Source of the DNA: Saprospiraceae bacterium
GTDB taxonomy: Bacteria; Bacteroidota; Bacteroidia; Chitinophagales; Saprospiraceae
DNA length: 64,000 nt
Assembly: GCA_016717655.1 (NCBI GenBank)
Contig: JADKFC010000001.1
Span: 372,001 to 436,000 of the forward strand
Reading direction: 5' to 3'
The notes beneath the pieces are model-generated. The model saw only the letters and a list, made by a program, of their open reading frames with translations, was not told the DNA's origin and ran no database searches. Positions 17,247-26,158 of the stretch are shown here, piece after piece. Numbering within the stretch: position 1 is the stretch's first letter; each line of letters begins with the position of its first letter. A program made the position numbers and the translations under genes.

Positions 17247-18887
17247 ATGAGCAAATATATGTTAGTGGGTATGTTGATGAATATGTTGATCTCTTTAATG
17301 GCACAGCAGCCTGTATCTATAAAACACGATTCCATTATTTATACGATCCATAAAAATCATCTTCGGAGCATCGTTTTTATGGACCGAATAATTGGCGTTG
17401 AGCAATTCAAAGAGAATGATATTCTGCAATCAGTTCAAATAGAGGATCAGGGCAATCTTTATATTAGAGTATTTATGGAACACTCTCTTACCCACTATCT
17501 ACAGTCCCTGGCACCTGAATGGGAGGCCGACTTATTGACTGAAAAGGGGAATTTTCAGTTTGCCTTTCTGGTAGACGGAAAAAATATCTATACAGAAAAC
17601 CTACATCCTGGGGCTTTTGGGAAAGAAAATAAAAATCTGCGTACCGTTTTTAGGGTGCCACTTTATTCTATCCAAAAAGAAGACTCCTGGGGTAGATTTT
17701 TATGGCAGCGATTTTGGATGAGCGGAGGCCAGGATGTACTTTATGAAGGCGACCACGAACTTAAGATTCAGATCAGGCCCTACCTTCAGAAAGAAGTCCT
17801 TATAGTAGGTGAACTGATTGCGGAAGGCAGCATCCGGGTAGTTTCAAATCCGAATACCATCAAGCCTGGGGATTTTAAACTACAGCACCCTGCTTCCGCT
17901 GATGAATGGACGCTCTCATCAGCAGGGATGGATGTTTCATTGATTGAACAAATGAATAAAAGAATAAATTCAGCTGTGTTCAAAGACATTACCAGCGTGG
18001 TGGTTATAAGGGAGGGAAAACTTTGGTTGGAAGAATATTTTAATGGGTCAGATAAGGCTACCCTCCACGATACGCGCTCTGTAGGAAAATCATTTGTATC
18101 TGCTTTGATGGGAATGGCCATTAAAGATGGATACCTGAGCCATGAAGAGGAAACACTTGACCACTTTTACGACCTCGAAAAATATCAAAACTACCACCCG
18201 GCAAAGAATAATATTACGCTCAAATCACTACTTACTATGACGTCACCGTTTGACGGCACTGATTTAGATGATGAAAGCCCGGGTCACGAAAATAAAATGT
18301 ATCAAAGCACTGACTGGGTTCGTTTTGTGCTTGGCTTGCCCCTTGACAACGATAAATCAAAAGCAAGTCGTTGGGATTATTTTACTGGAGGGGCAGTCGT
18401 CTTGGGAGACATCCTGCATCAAACAATACCAGGGGGATTAGAAATATATGCAGGACAAAACTTATTAAATCCTCTGGGGTTCACCGACTTTCAGTGGGAG
18501 TACACCCCACAAAAAGTGGTCAATACGGCCGGAGGCCTTAGATTGCGTTCTGTAGATCTGGCAAAATTTGGTCAATTGTATCTCAACAAAGGAAGCTGGA
18601 ATGGAAAACAGCTACTGTCACCGGAATGGTGTACGAAGAGTCTGGCAAGACAGGTTGAAATTTCCAAAAATGAAGGTTATGGTTATTTGTTTTGGAATAA
18701 GGTGATGGAAAGCGGGAATCACCAATACAATGTTAGTTATGCCAGCGGAAACGGGGGCAATAAAATCTATATATTTAATGACCTGTCCTTGGTTGTTGTC
18801 ATTACGTCCAAGGCCTATGATCAGGTTTATGGTCATGTACAGTCAGATAGATTGTTGGCAGAGTACATTTTGAAAGCTTTACAATAA
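17247..18887 (+). CDS. Exported serine hydrolase, beta-lactamase/penicillin-binding-like
   Basis: Probably periplasmic or surface serine hydrolase of 546 residues (class C beta-lactamase/esterase fold, MEROPS S12 type). Signal peptide in the first 20 residues (LMNMLISLMAQQ). Residues 22-215 are a beta-rich domain I do not recognise. The hydrolase domain begins near 225; the catalytic SxxK is S278-V-G-K281 (TRSVGKSFVSALMGMA). A tyrosine in WDYFTGG (about 373) fits the second motif and YASGNGGNKIYIF takes the place of the KTG/HxG strand. This type is often annotated as EstB/AmpC-like esterase; true beta-lactamase activity should not be assumed. Placed directly behind the AraC regulator. Confidence 0.85.
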   Translation: MSKYMLVGMLMNMLISLMAQQPVSIKHDSIIYTIHKNHLRSIVFMDRIIGVEQFKENDILQSVQIEDQGNLYIRVFMEHSLTHYLQSLAPEWEADLLTEKGNFQFAFLVDGKNIYTENLHPGAFGKENKNLRTVFRVPLYSIQKEDSWGRFLWQRFWMSGGQDVLYEGDHELKIQIRPYLQKEVLIVGELIAEGSIRVVSNPNTIKPGDFKLQHPASADEWTLSSAGMDVSLIEQMNKRINSAVFKDITSVVVIREGKLWLEEYFNGSDKATLHDTRSVGKSFVSALMGMAIKDGYLSHEEETLDHFYDLEKYQNYHPAKNNITLKSLLTMTSPFDGTDLDDESPGHENKMYQSTDWVRFVLGLPLDNDKSKASRWDYFTGGAVVLGDILHQTIPGGLEIYAGQNLLNPLGFTDFQWEYTPQKVVNTAGGLRLRSVDLAKFGQLYLNKGSWNGKQLLSPEWCTKSLARQVEISKNEGYGYLFWNKVMESGNHQYNVSYASGNGGNKIYIFNDLSLVVVITSKAYDQVYGHVQSDRLLAEYILKALQ

Positions 18888-18974
18888 TGGGGACAAACAA
18901 ACTGGTTGAGGGTGAGATTTCATATTAAATAGTGACATGAATCAATTTTATCGCACTTGCATTGTTTTCTGTAT

Positions 18975-18982
18975 TAACTTTG
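18975..18982 (+). promoter_or_regulatory. Bacteroidota -7 element
   Basis: TAACTTTG, about 65 bases before the YtxH gene; plausible promoter of the three-gene YtxH/holin-like operon. Confidence 0.45.
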
Positions 18983-19047
18983 AAAAGTTGAGGTAGCCAT
19001 CTATTTTGGATCCATACTTCAACATTTAACCTAAAATTGAGTTTATC

Positions 19048-19347
19048 ATGAAAAATCGAGATGTTTTACTTGGAATTCTGGGGGGCGTAGCCCTTGGAGT
19101 AGTAGTAGGTGTGCTCCTGGCACCTGACAAAGGCAGTGAGACCCGAAAAAAGTTTGCTCATCAGGGCAAGGATTTGAAGGACAACCTGAAAAATTCGTTT
19201 GAAAAATGGACCGATACCATAGCAGACTCTGTAGACGAACTCAAAGCAGAAGCAGAAGAATTGATCGCAGAAGCCACGCGTAAATACAGAGAAGAAAAGG
19301 CCAAATTTGAAGAAAAGAACAAGTTTGAGGAAAAAACAGAAGTTTGA
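19048..19347 (+). CDS. YtxH domain-containing protein
   Basis: 99 residues: an N-terminal glycine-rich membrane helix (LGILGGVALGVVVGVLLAP) followed by DKGSETRKKF, the classical YtxH junction, and then a long charged helix, probably coiled coil, of Lys, Glu and Ala (about 35-99). Family members are small membrane-anchored stress proteins without known enzymatic activity. Followed after 29 bases by a holin-X-like gene and then by an overlapping small gene; this trio order is common in Bacteroidota. Confidence 0.9.
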   Translation: MKNRDVLLGILGGVALGVVVGVLLAPDKGSETRKKFAHQGKDLKDNLKNSFEKWTDTIADSVDELKAEAEELIAEATRKYREEKAKFEEKNKFEEKTEV

Positions 19348-19376
19348 CCTAATTTTAATCTTACTGTTATCCTTTT

Positions 19377-19769
19377 ATGAAATCATTTACCGAAAAGTCG
19401 GAAGACTTAATTGATAAGGTTGGCGATTATGCCAACACTTCACTGGATTTAATTAAACTGAAGCTAATTCAAAAATTTTCAGAGGTGGTTGCGGGATTAA
19501 CCTCCCGCCTCCTCTTTGTTTTGTTTTTAATCCTGTTTTCTCTTTTTATCAACATTGGACTGGCTTTATTTGTGGGTAAAATGCTGCACGAAACCTATCT
19601 TGGTTTTTTGGTCGTTTCGCTTTTTTATTTGCTTTTGGCGGTGTTGATTCATTATTTTAAACAGCCTTTAATTCATAAGCCCATGGGCAATGCCATCATA
19701 GAGCAAATGTTGGATAAGTTGGATGTTGACGAAATTGTAAACGGTAACGAAACAAAAGATGAAAAATAG
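19377..19769 (+). CDS. Phage-holin-family-like membrane protein (holin-X type)
   Basis: 130 residues with an amphipathic N-terminal segment (DKVGDYANTSLDLIKLKLIQ) and two hydrophobic helices (about 48-72, LLFVLFLILFSLFINIGLAL; about 80-98, FLVVSLFYLLLAVLIHYF). This is the pattern of 'phage holin family' proteins found in chromosomal YtxH operons; there is no phage context, so lysis is unlikely. ATG 19377. The last 11 bases overlap the next gene. Confidence 0.8.
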   Translation: MKSFTEKSEDLIDKVGDYANTSLDLIKLKLIQKFSEVVAGLTSRLLFVLFLILFSLFINIGLALFVGKMLHETYLGFLVVSLFYLLLAVLIHYFKQPLIHKPMGNAIIEQMLDKLDVDEIVNGNETKDEK

Positions 19770-20079
19770 GGATGCCAGAGAAAAGTTGGATAGCCTCATT
19801 GCCCTTGTAGAGGCGCGCAAAAAAATGGAGCTATGGGAGTTGAAAGGAAGTGTCAACGGCTTGGTAGATACCTTAAGACCAGCCAATTTGCTTTCCACTA
19901 CACTTGACGAATTCTCGAAACCTGAGATCAAAGAAAAATTGGTGGCTTCTGTTCTCAGCCTTGCTGCCGGCTATTTGTCGCGCAAACTAATTGTAGGTAA
20001 ATCCAACCACCCTGTCAGAAAAGTGGCAGGCTACCTCATTCAATGGGCAGTATCCAAAATATTGGCCCGCAAGCTGTAA
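19759..20079 (+). CDS. Hypothetical protein of the YtxH/holin-like operon
   Basis: 106 residues, mostly helical, starting with a charged heptad-like part (DAREKLDSLIALVEARKKME) and ending with two weakly hydrophobic basic helices (VASVLSLAAGYLSRKLIV, YLIQWAVSKILARKL). It overlaps the preceding gene by 11 bases, so translation is coupled. I do not recognise a named family; its place as third gene after YtxH and holin-like genes is its best clue, suggesting an envelope stress role. Confidence 0.75.
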   Translation: MKNRDAREKLDSLIALVEARKKMELWELKGSVNGLVDTLRPANLLSTTLDEFSKPEIKEKLVASVLSLAAGYLSRKLIVGKSNHPVRKVAGYLIQWAVSKILARKL

Positions 20080-20232
20080 ACAAGATTGTTCCCAAACAAT
20101 CAAACACTCGGCTACCAGAAAAGAGCGAAAATGGTGATTACTCCCGCTTTTTTGTGGTCTAGCATAGATAAAAGCAGGGTTTCTATTTAGTAGAATATTT
20201 ATATCTTGGCTTTCTCAAATAGCATTAAAGTT

Positions 20233-20736
20233 GTGAAAACATCTACTTCCATTCGTACCATTTTCCATTGTTCTCTTGAAAGAGCCTTCAAGACGCCTAT
20301 GCTGTGCGATGTTTCCAAGATTCATACTGGATACGGGCTAATGCCCAGGGTAACCCATTGTACAGAAGATGAAAACTGGGGACAGCCTGGCATTAGCAAG
20401 AGGGTGTTTTCTGCTGCGTCTCTAACTTTTAAGGGTGGTGAAGCATCTGTAGACCGGATGTTGGAAAGAAAAGAAAACGAATACTGGAAAATAGAAGTGG
20501 GAGATTTTAAGTCGTGGATGCTGGGCTTCACCCACTTTGTGGGAGAGTGGATCACCAAAGAAATCGAACCCGATGTTATTGAAATTGATTACAAATACAC
20601 CTTATACGCCGATGGATTTTGGTGGTACCCCCTCAATTGGCTCTTTACCCATTTGTTTTGGCACCGATATATGAAACAAGTGATTGAAAATGTCAGACAT
20701 CTCGCCTATACCCATGAGCCTTATCGGTATGCATAA
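20233..20736 (+). CDS. SRPBCC-like hypothetical protein
   Basis: About 167 residues, soluble, without signal peptide. TSIRTIFHCSLERAFKTPML resembles the first strand and helix of SRPBCC (START-like) ligand-binding proteins, and the long Trp/Tyr-rich C-terminal part ending in helix HRYMKQVIENVRHLAYTH fits the closing helix. The start is uncertain: the frame is open from TTG 20206, but GTG 20233 gives an N-terminus directly before the first conserved strand; no in-frame ATG exists until well inside the domain. Function unknown. Confidence 0.65.
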   Translation: MKTSTSIRTIFHCSLERAFKTPMLCDVSKIHTGYGLMPRVTHCTEDENWGQPGISKRVFSAASLTFKGGEASVDRMLERKENEYWKIEVGDFKSWMLGFTHFVGEWITKEIEPDVIEIDYKYTLYADGFWWYPLNWLFTHLFWHRYMKQVIENVRHLAYTHEPYRYA

Positions 20737-20789
20737 AGGTCCAAATTGGTGATAGGCAATGAATCAATAAGCATTTTAAAACTACCTAC

Positions 20790-20984
20790 ATGATAAACTT
20801 TTCCAACTCCAAATCAACACTTTACCTGTTGATAATATTCAACCTGATGGTCTTGCTTGGCCAAGTATGGCCGGCAGGGGCTCCTCCTTTTGCCAGATGG
20901 GTCAATATTTTTTTTCTAATAGCGAATGCCGGTTTTTTAATTTCCATTTTGGTAAAATCCAGCAAAGGAGATGCTAAAGAATAA
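20790..20984 (+). CDS. Small membrane protein, 64 residues
   Basis: Two hydrophobic segments (LYLLIIFNLMVLLGQVW; WVNIFFLIANAGFLISILV) joined by a short Pro/Gly turn (PAGAPPFARW), ending in a short charged tail. No family recognised. ATG 20790 follows the SRPBCC-like gene by 53 bases on the same strand. The 280 bases after it hold no gene apart from a candidate -7 element (TATTTTTG, 21188-21195) for the peptidase gene. Confidence 0.6.
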   Translation: MINFSNSKSTLYLLIIFNLMVLLGQVWPAGAPPFARWVNIFFLIANAGFLISILVKSSKGDAKE

Positions 20985-21263
20985 GGCACAAAACGCCTCA
21001 CATTTAGTTTGTTTGTATTGTCTTTTTGGGGTAAGGTAGCAAGAATAGGGGTGGCCTCCTTTCGGGTTTTGTCTATCTTCTGCCAAACTAAATTTTGAAT
21101 ATCCAGAGATAGGAATACAAAGTGTTTGTGGCTAGGCAAGTTATGGCAATGTGTCGATATTTTATTTTGCGTTAGATTGTTTTTTTGTATTTTTGAAGTA
21201 TTACAAAGGAAGTACGGGACATGGAGCTAAAATGACCTGGGTATTCCATAAAATATATTTAGA

Positions 21264-22715
21264 ATGAGTGTCAAATTGAATTGTTTTTTTCTAGTATTAT
21301 TGATCCTGCCTTCGCTATCACAGGCTCAGAATTGCAGGTGTGAAAAGGTATATGCTGAGACCAAGATGACGGTTGAAAACAACTATGCGGGCTGGTTTGA
21401 CAAAATAAATTTCGACAATGTAAAGAGGTATAGGGATTGGTCGGAGCCTTTCAAAGCTAAGGCAATGGCAATCACCAATGACAGTCTTTGTGTGGGTGTG
21501 ATCAAGGAATGGCTGGCATACTTCAATGATAAGCAACTCACGGCAACCTACGTTTCATCTGCGAAAGCAATGAGCAAAAAGAGCACCTCTTCACCAAGCA
21601 TTGCTGCCAATCAGGGGAGCTATGAATGAGGCTGACCTCCTGGAATACATGGAAAACAATAAGAATTTAGATGCCATAGAGGGCATCTTTGAAAATGAGA
21701 ATTATAAGTTGGGCATAAGCAGGGTAAATGAGCAACAGTTTCAGGCTATTGTTTTGTGGTCGAAAAATATCAACCAGAAGCCGGGAGAGGTTAAAGCTGT
21801 TATCCGAAAGGAGGGCAAAAAATACAGCGCACAATTTTTAATGAGGAAATGTGGATGGGGCAACAATACAAAGTTCAAGTTGTAGACAACATTCTGGATA
21901 TGGAGGTAATGTTTTTAGACAAAACAGCTCCGGATAGTAAGAAAAAGAAAGACAGGCTGGAGTATGAAATAGAACATGACATCCATGCGCCTTCGCTGAA
22001 ATTTAAGGATGGCACTGCTATTTTTACTTTTCCCTCATTTGACTTTAATACAGAAAAACAAACAGCCTATTTACTTAAAAAAGAGTCAGATCAGCTGAAA
22101 AAGACGACCCATTGGATAATTGATTTGAGAAACAATAGGGGGGGAGAAGCTAAGGTTGCCGATCAGCTTTTGAAATACCTGTATACCCAGCCTTATGTTG
22201 CCTACAATTCAGAAATGCGCATGACACCGTTCAACTTTGATCTTTGGTATCGCAGTCAAATAAAGCCCGGTTACAGCCAATTGGATCCAGACTCTAAAAA
22301 GTCTCTTGACGCAGAGATGGAGGTCATGAAAGCCCAATACGGAAAAAATTACAATGCATCCGGAAAGATGGCAGATACGCTGACAATGAATGAAGAATTG
22401 CCTTACCCGCAAAAAGTGGCTTTGTTGATCAATCGAAATACACTCGCCAGTGGAGAGCTGTTTACCCTCTTGGCCAGACAAAGTAAAAAAGTGACTGTTA
22501 TGGGTGAGAATTCAGGGGGAATGTTGGACTACAACAATGTGATGGCCATAAATACGGTATGTCCATCCATTACCTTAAAGATGCCAATCAACAGACAGCT
22601 GTGGCTGGAAGACTTTTTCACTGTTGACAAAGCAGGTATCAAGCCTGAGCTAGTACTCAAAGGCAGCGACTGGATAAAAGAGGCTCAAAATTGGCTTCAA
22701 CCACAAGGCAAATAG
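21264..22715 (+). pseudogene. S41-family peptidase-like protein with two frameshifts
   Basis: Exported protein related to C-terminal processing (S41) peptidases, about 480 residues if the frame is restored. Signal peptide (FFLVLLILPSLSQAQN); the C-terminal domain shows TTHWIIDLRNNRGGEAKVAD and RNTLASGELFTLLARQ, where the Ser of ASGE is the expected nucleophile. The frame is lost twice: near 21625 (after NQGSY, continuing with NEADLLEYM one frame on) and near the T5 run at 21835-21839, where one more T would restore the original frame. The two shifts cancel out, so both ends are in the same frame. Either consensus errors or a decayed gene; all catalytic-domain motifs are intact. Confidence 0.75.
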
Positions 22716-22716
22716 C

Positions 22717-22741
22717 AAAAAAAAAGCCCCTTGCGGGGCTT
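22717..22741 (-). terminator. Rho-independent terminator of the cold-shock genes
   Basis: Stem AAGCCCC/GGGGCTT around TTGC; on the minus strand it is followed by a T tract (A run 22717-22725 here). It ends the minus-strand cold-shock transcript 33 bases after the stop codon. Confidence 0.85.
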
Positions 22742-22774
22742 CATGAAAAGTGTATTTTCAAATGAAAAGCACGA

Positions 22775-22966
22775 TTACGCCAATTTTACGTTAACGGCGT
22801 TAAGGCCTTTTTTGCCATTTTGCACATCGTAAGTAACTTTGTCGTTTTCACGAATCTCATCGATTGTACCTGAGATGTGAACAAAAATGTCATCACCACC
22901 ATTTGATGGGGTAATAAATCCGAAGCCTTTAGTAGGGTTAAAAAATTTAACTTTGCCTTCTTGCAT
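22775..22966 (-). CDS. Cold-shock protein (CspA family)
   Basis: 63-residue single cold-shock domain, an RNA/ssDNA-binding OB fold. RNP1 (KGFGFI) and RNP2 (DIFVHIS) are both present, with the usual N-terminal QEGKVKFFNPTKGFGF. Acts as RNA chaperone in the cytoplasm. It lies 32 bases behind the second, longer cold-shock gene on the minus strand and shares its transcript and the terminator at 22717-22741. Confidence 0.95.
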   Translation of the reverse strand: MQEGKVKFFNPTKGFGFITPSNGGDDIFVHISGTIDEIRENDKVTYDVQNGKKGLNAVNVKLA

Positions 22967-22998
22967 GATAAAAAATTTGATGTTGTATAATATTATTC

Positions 22999-23431
22999 TT
23001 ATTTAACTTTTCTCACGTTCAGAGCACTAAAGCCCTTTGGTGTTCTTTCCTTTTCAAAAGCAACTCTATCTTTCTCCTTTACAGGTTCTGTCAATTGCTG
23101 CACATTCACATAGACGTTCAATTTGGTGTTGTCTTCTACAATAAAACCATATCCTTTGTCACTGATAAAAGATACAATTCCTGTGTATTCTGCATCTACA
23201 TCTGGTAACACTGTTGCCCCCAGGGTAATCGTTGATGGGTCTATCTCTGTTTTGTTCCCTCGGATCTGCCGGAGTTTTGCTCAGGTTTCCGTGTTCATCT
23301 ATGTACATGATCAATTCATCCAGGCTTTTGCCTTTGTTATTGACGCTTTTTCTATCTTCTTTCTTTTGTGCCTTATCTTGTTTCTTTTTAGCTCTCTTTT
23401 TCTCTTTCTCTTTTTTCGCAAATGTTGCCAT
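22999..23431 (-). pseudogene. Two-part cold-shock protein with frameshift
   Basis: Bacteroidota-type cold-shock protein: a basic N-terminal tail (FAKKEKEKKRAKKKQDKA), a linker (GKSLDELIMYIDEHGNLS) and a C-terminal cold-shock domain (YTGIVSFISDKGYGFI, then NVYVNVQQL). The two parts are in different frames; the best join is near 23258-23264, where the tail's TPADPR would continue as GNKTEIDPSTITLGATVLPD. Restored length is about 144 residues, normal for the family. RNP2 is less canonical (NVYVNV). Because both halves are perfectly conserved, a sequencing error or recent mutation is more likely than old decay. First gene of the two-gene cold-shock operon. Confidence 0.75.
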
Positions 23432-23928
23432 ATAAAAATTTAATTTGAGGTGAAATAGTCCATCTCCTGTGCCTTTGGGCAGGAAATCATTACTGTAAAC
23501 ATTTTACCAGGATTGATGGATTGGAAATCAGTATTCTTAATCTTCACTCAGGGTTACACAGAAATTTCCTGTCGAAATGGTAGGCATTTTTACGCCAACT
23601 ACGTGCGCCGAACTGTTGTCGACCTTTGGTAGGAGGGTAAAAAAACTATGCTTGCCCAACAATTTATTCATGTAAAAAAATGTAAGATTAAAGGTGATGG
23701 CAGCTGTTAAAGCGAGAACTGAGAGAGGGAAGTGGAACTTCGGTACTGATTCAGAAAAGGCATAGGCAGAAGCCTAAAATATTTATTTTGTGCAAATATA
23801 CATCCTTTTTCAGGATTAATATAGCAATTTAAGTAATATTTAACCGATTTTGTCATTTTATGTATAAATATCACCGTTTTAAGCTTTCTGGTCCAACTTT
23901 CTGGCCTTTTAACCTGCTTGCACTATAT
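23432..23928. other. Long leader region of the cold-shock operon
   Basis: Almost 500 bases without a gene between the cold-shock operon and the response regulator gene. On the minus strand TATATTTG (23793-23800) is a good -7 element; if used, the cold-shock mRNA would have a 5' leader of about 350 bases. Confidence 0.45.
23793..23800 (-). promoter_or_regulatory. Candidate -7 element for the cold-shock operon
   Basis: Minus-strand TATATTTG. It is the only good TAnnTTTG match found by eye between the two genes, but no -33 TTG at ideal spacing was seen. Confidence 0.4.
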
Positions 23929-24552
23929 CTATAAATTGCTAAGTTTAATTAAAAGTTCCGACCTGCTATGAACTTCTAATTTATCGTAAATATTTTTGAT
24001 GTGAAATTTGACGGTATTGACCGATAAATTCATTTTTTGACAGATTTGGGCATTGCTCATTCCTTTAGCCAACATGGCCGTAATGGCCCATTCCTTGTCA
24101 GTAATTTCACGCGACAGTTTTTCACTGATCTGGTCCAGACTTAGTTGGATGCTGCTGATCTTTCTGCTGGCGTTGGCCAAAGCTACAGCTACGGTTGAAA
24201 GTAGCTGTGCTTCATGATAAGGTTTGGCTATATACCCGGAAGGGATGGTATCCTTGACTTCATGAAGGGTCTTCTTATCGGTGTAGGATGTGAGATAGAT
24301 GTAAGGCACATCGATGTGTTTTTCCATCATAAATTTGGCAATGTCTATACCTGTGATCTCATCATCGAGGTTGATGTCGAGGAGGATGAGATCGGGAGGG
24401 CTGTCTTTAATAAAAATCAAGGCCTGTCCCGGATTGATGGCAGTATGAACTACATAACCTTCAGATTCCAGTACTTCTTTGATGTCGAGTTGGATGATGG
24501 TGTCGTCTTCTACCACCAGGATATTAATGTCTGTCTTTTTTAGTTCAGCCAT
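23929..24552 (-). CDS. LuxR/NarL-type response regulator
   Basis: 207 residues: receiver domain (about 8-125; acidic pocket E15-D16-D17, phosphoacceptor D59 in LILLDINLD, conserved Lys in YIAKPYHEAQ) and a C-terminal LuxR-type helix-turn-helix (about 142-205; MLAKGMSNAQICQKMNLSVN then TVKFHIKNIYDKL). Acts as a transcription factor when phosphorylated. Starts seven bases after the stop of the histidine kinase gene, so the two form an operon and almost surely a cognate pair. Targets not visible. Confidence 0.93.
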   Translation of the reverse strand: MAELKKTDINILVVEDDTIIQLDIKEVLESEGYVVHTAINPGQALIFIKDSPPDLILLDINLDDEITGIDIAKFMMEKHIDVPYIYLTSYTDKKTLHEVKDTIPSGYIAKPYHEAQLLSTVAVALANASRKISSIQLSLDQISEKLSREITDKEWAITAMLAKGMSNAQICQKMNLSVNTVKFHIKNIYDKLEVHSRSELLIKLSNL

Positions 24553-24559
24553 ACCTGCC

Positions 24560-25957
24560 TCATTGACTTAACTTGTAATTTTTCACACAGATTTCAACTA
24601 CAGCGCCATTGTCATTGAAATAATTGACCGTAGCATCTAATTTTAAAGCAAGTGCCTTAATGAGTTTGGTACCAAATCCATCGGATGCCTCCAATTGGTC
24701 AAATCCCTTACCATTGTCCTTAACCCTCAACATCAAGTGTTGGTCGACAGTAGGTTTTAGTGAGAGGTGGATGGCTCCGCCCTCATGTTGCTCAAAAGCA
24801 TATTTGAGTGCATTGGTGATCAACTCATTGATGATCAATGCCAGGGGAACAAGGGTAGAAACATCGAGGCAGATGGGATCAACGTCGAGTTCTAGGTCTA
24901 CACTTTCCGGATTGATGCCATAGGTTTGAAGCAGCTGCTGTGTGAGCTGTACCACATAATCTTTAACCTCCAGGCCTGACGCCGCATTGTCATTGTATAG
25001 ATTTTTGTGGATCAGGGCCATGCTTTGTACCCTTGACTGACCTTCAACCAAAGCCCGAGTTGCTGCTTCGTCTTCGACACTTCTGGACTGAAGGCTTAGG
25101 AGGCTGGAAACGAGCTGCAGGTTGTTTTTTACCCGATGGTGGATTTCCTGCAAGAGCAGTTCTTTTTCTTTGAGGTTATTTTCTATGATGGCGTTTTTCC
25201 CATTTAAGACCCTATTCCACTTGTTTCGCTGAATGAGAAAATAAATGAGCAAAATGATGATGACACCAAAAAAGACCAGGGCCATTTTCAACATTTTCTT
25301 TTGCGCCTGGATGGTGGTATTTTGATTATGGATGAGTGCATTTTCCAGCTGGATCTGCGTAATTTCATGGGCTTTCAATGAAGGTATGGTTTCGGTTTCA
25401 CTAATGTTTTTGAGGGTGCCCTGAATCTCTGCCAGCGTTTCTGATTGCTGCATAAATTCTTTGGCTTTTCCACTTTCTCCCATCGACTTATACACCATGG
25501 CCATCATTCGATAGGTCTTCCAATTTTTAAATGGCGCGTGTATTTTTCTGTATTCCTCTACTTTTTGGTAGTAAGCCAGCGCTTCGTCATATTTTTTTAT
25601 ATGCATGCTGTACTGCGCTTTTAAGCTGAATAATTCATCGATTAGCACCCGGTTGGAGTCTCTCATGATGAGGGTTTCGGCTTTTTTTATGGCAGTGGAA
25701 AAAAGGGTTACATCTTCTTTTGACCTCGCATATTTGGCCAGTTCCAATTGAATCAGAATGGGTAATTTGGTCTTGGATTTGCCGGTGTCCTGCAAGGATT
25801 CAGCCTTTTGGAGGTAGTAAAGTACCGAATCAGATTTGCCCAAAGCTTTGGCCACAAGGGCAGCATTAAACCAATGGGAGGCTCCAACTTGTGGTGATGT
25901 TTGTGCTTGGAGCCATGTGGAAAGTAAAAAAGCGACTATAAGAACAAGTGATTTCAT
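24560..25957 (-). CDS. Membrane sensor histidine kinase (HisKA_2 type) with TPR-like region
   Basis: 465 residues. Signal peptide (SLVLIVAFLLSTWLQAQ), periplasmic helical region with TPR-like repeats (about 25-215; HWFNAALVAKALGKSDSVLY, YDEALAYYQKVEEYRKI), one membrane helix (225-243), short coiled coil, HisKA_2 dimerisation domain with EIHHRVKNNLQLVSSLLSLQ (phosphorylated His 273 or 274) and HATPase domain (N box LALIINELITNALKYAF, G1 box VKDNGKGFD). This architecture, with a LuxR-type partner directly downstream, is common in Bacteroidota. The TPR part may sense a protein or small ligand. Confidence 0.92.
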   Translation of the reverse strand: MKSLVLIVAFLLSTWLQAQTSPQVGASHWFNAALVAKALGKSDSVLYYLQKAESLQDTGKSKTKLPILIQLELAKYARSKEDVTLFSTAIKKAETLIMRDSNRVLIDELFSLKAQYSMHIKKYDEALAYYQKVEEYRKIHAPFKNWKTYRMMAMVYKSMGESGKAKEFMQQSETLAEIQGTLKNISETETIPSLKAHEITQIQLENALIHNQNTTIQAQKKMLKMALVFFGVIIILLIYFLIQRNKWNRVLNGKNAIIENNLKEKELLLQEIHHRVKNNLQLVSSLLSLQSRSVEDEAATRALVEGQSRVQSMALIHKNLYNDNAASGLEVKDYVVQLTQQLLQTYGINPESVDLELDVDPICLDVSTLVPLALIINELITNALKYAFEQHEGGAIHLSLKPTVDQHLMLRVKDNGKGFDQLEASDGFGTKLIKALALKLDATVNYFNDNGAVVEICVKNYKLSQ

Positions 25958-26117
25958 AAAGGTATGAGATGACGGTAAATGTTGGAGTAAATTTACCAGA
26001 AATCCCGGTAAGACCTACTACCCATTGAGGTAGGAGCTTAAAAAAGAAAGAGTCCTTCACCTCAGAAAATAAGTACAGCCTACCCAAAAGGGTGAGTAAC
26101 GGCTTTTATTCACTCCT

Positions 26118-26125
26118 TACTTTTG
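26118..26125 (+). promoter_or_regulatory. Bacteroidota -7 element
   Basis: TACTTTTG, 33 bases before the ATG of the large esterase gene. Confidence 0.45.
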
Positions 26126-26158
26126 GCCTTTTAGGCAACAAATCAAAATCTAATTACT

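Noticed and set aside
17247..18887. Antibiotic-resistance beta-lactamase
   Set aside because: SxxK fold alone does not show it; large unknown N-terminal domain and AraC partner fit an esterase-like hydrolase better.
19377..19769. Prophage lysis gene
   Set aside because: Holin-like label only; neighbours are YtxH and a small chromosomal gene, with no phage genes.
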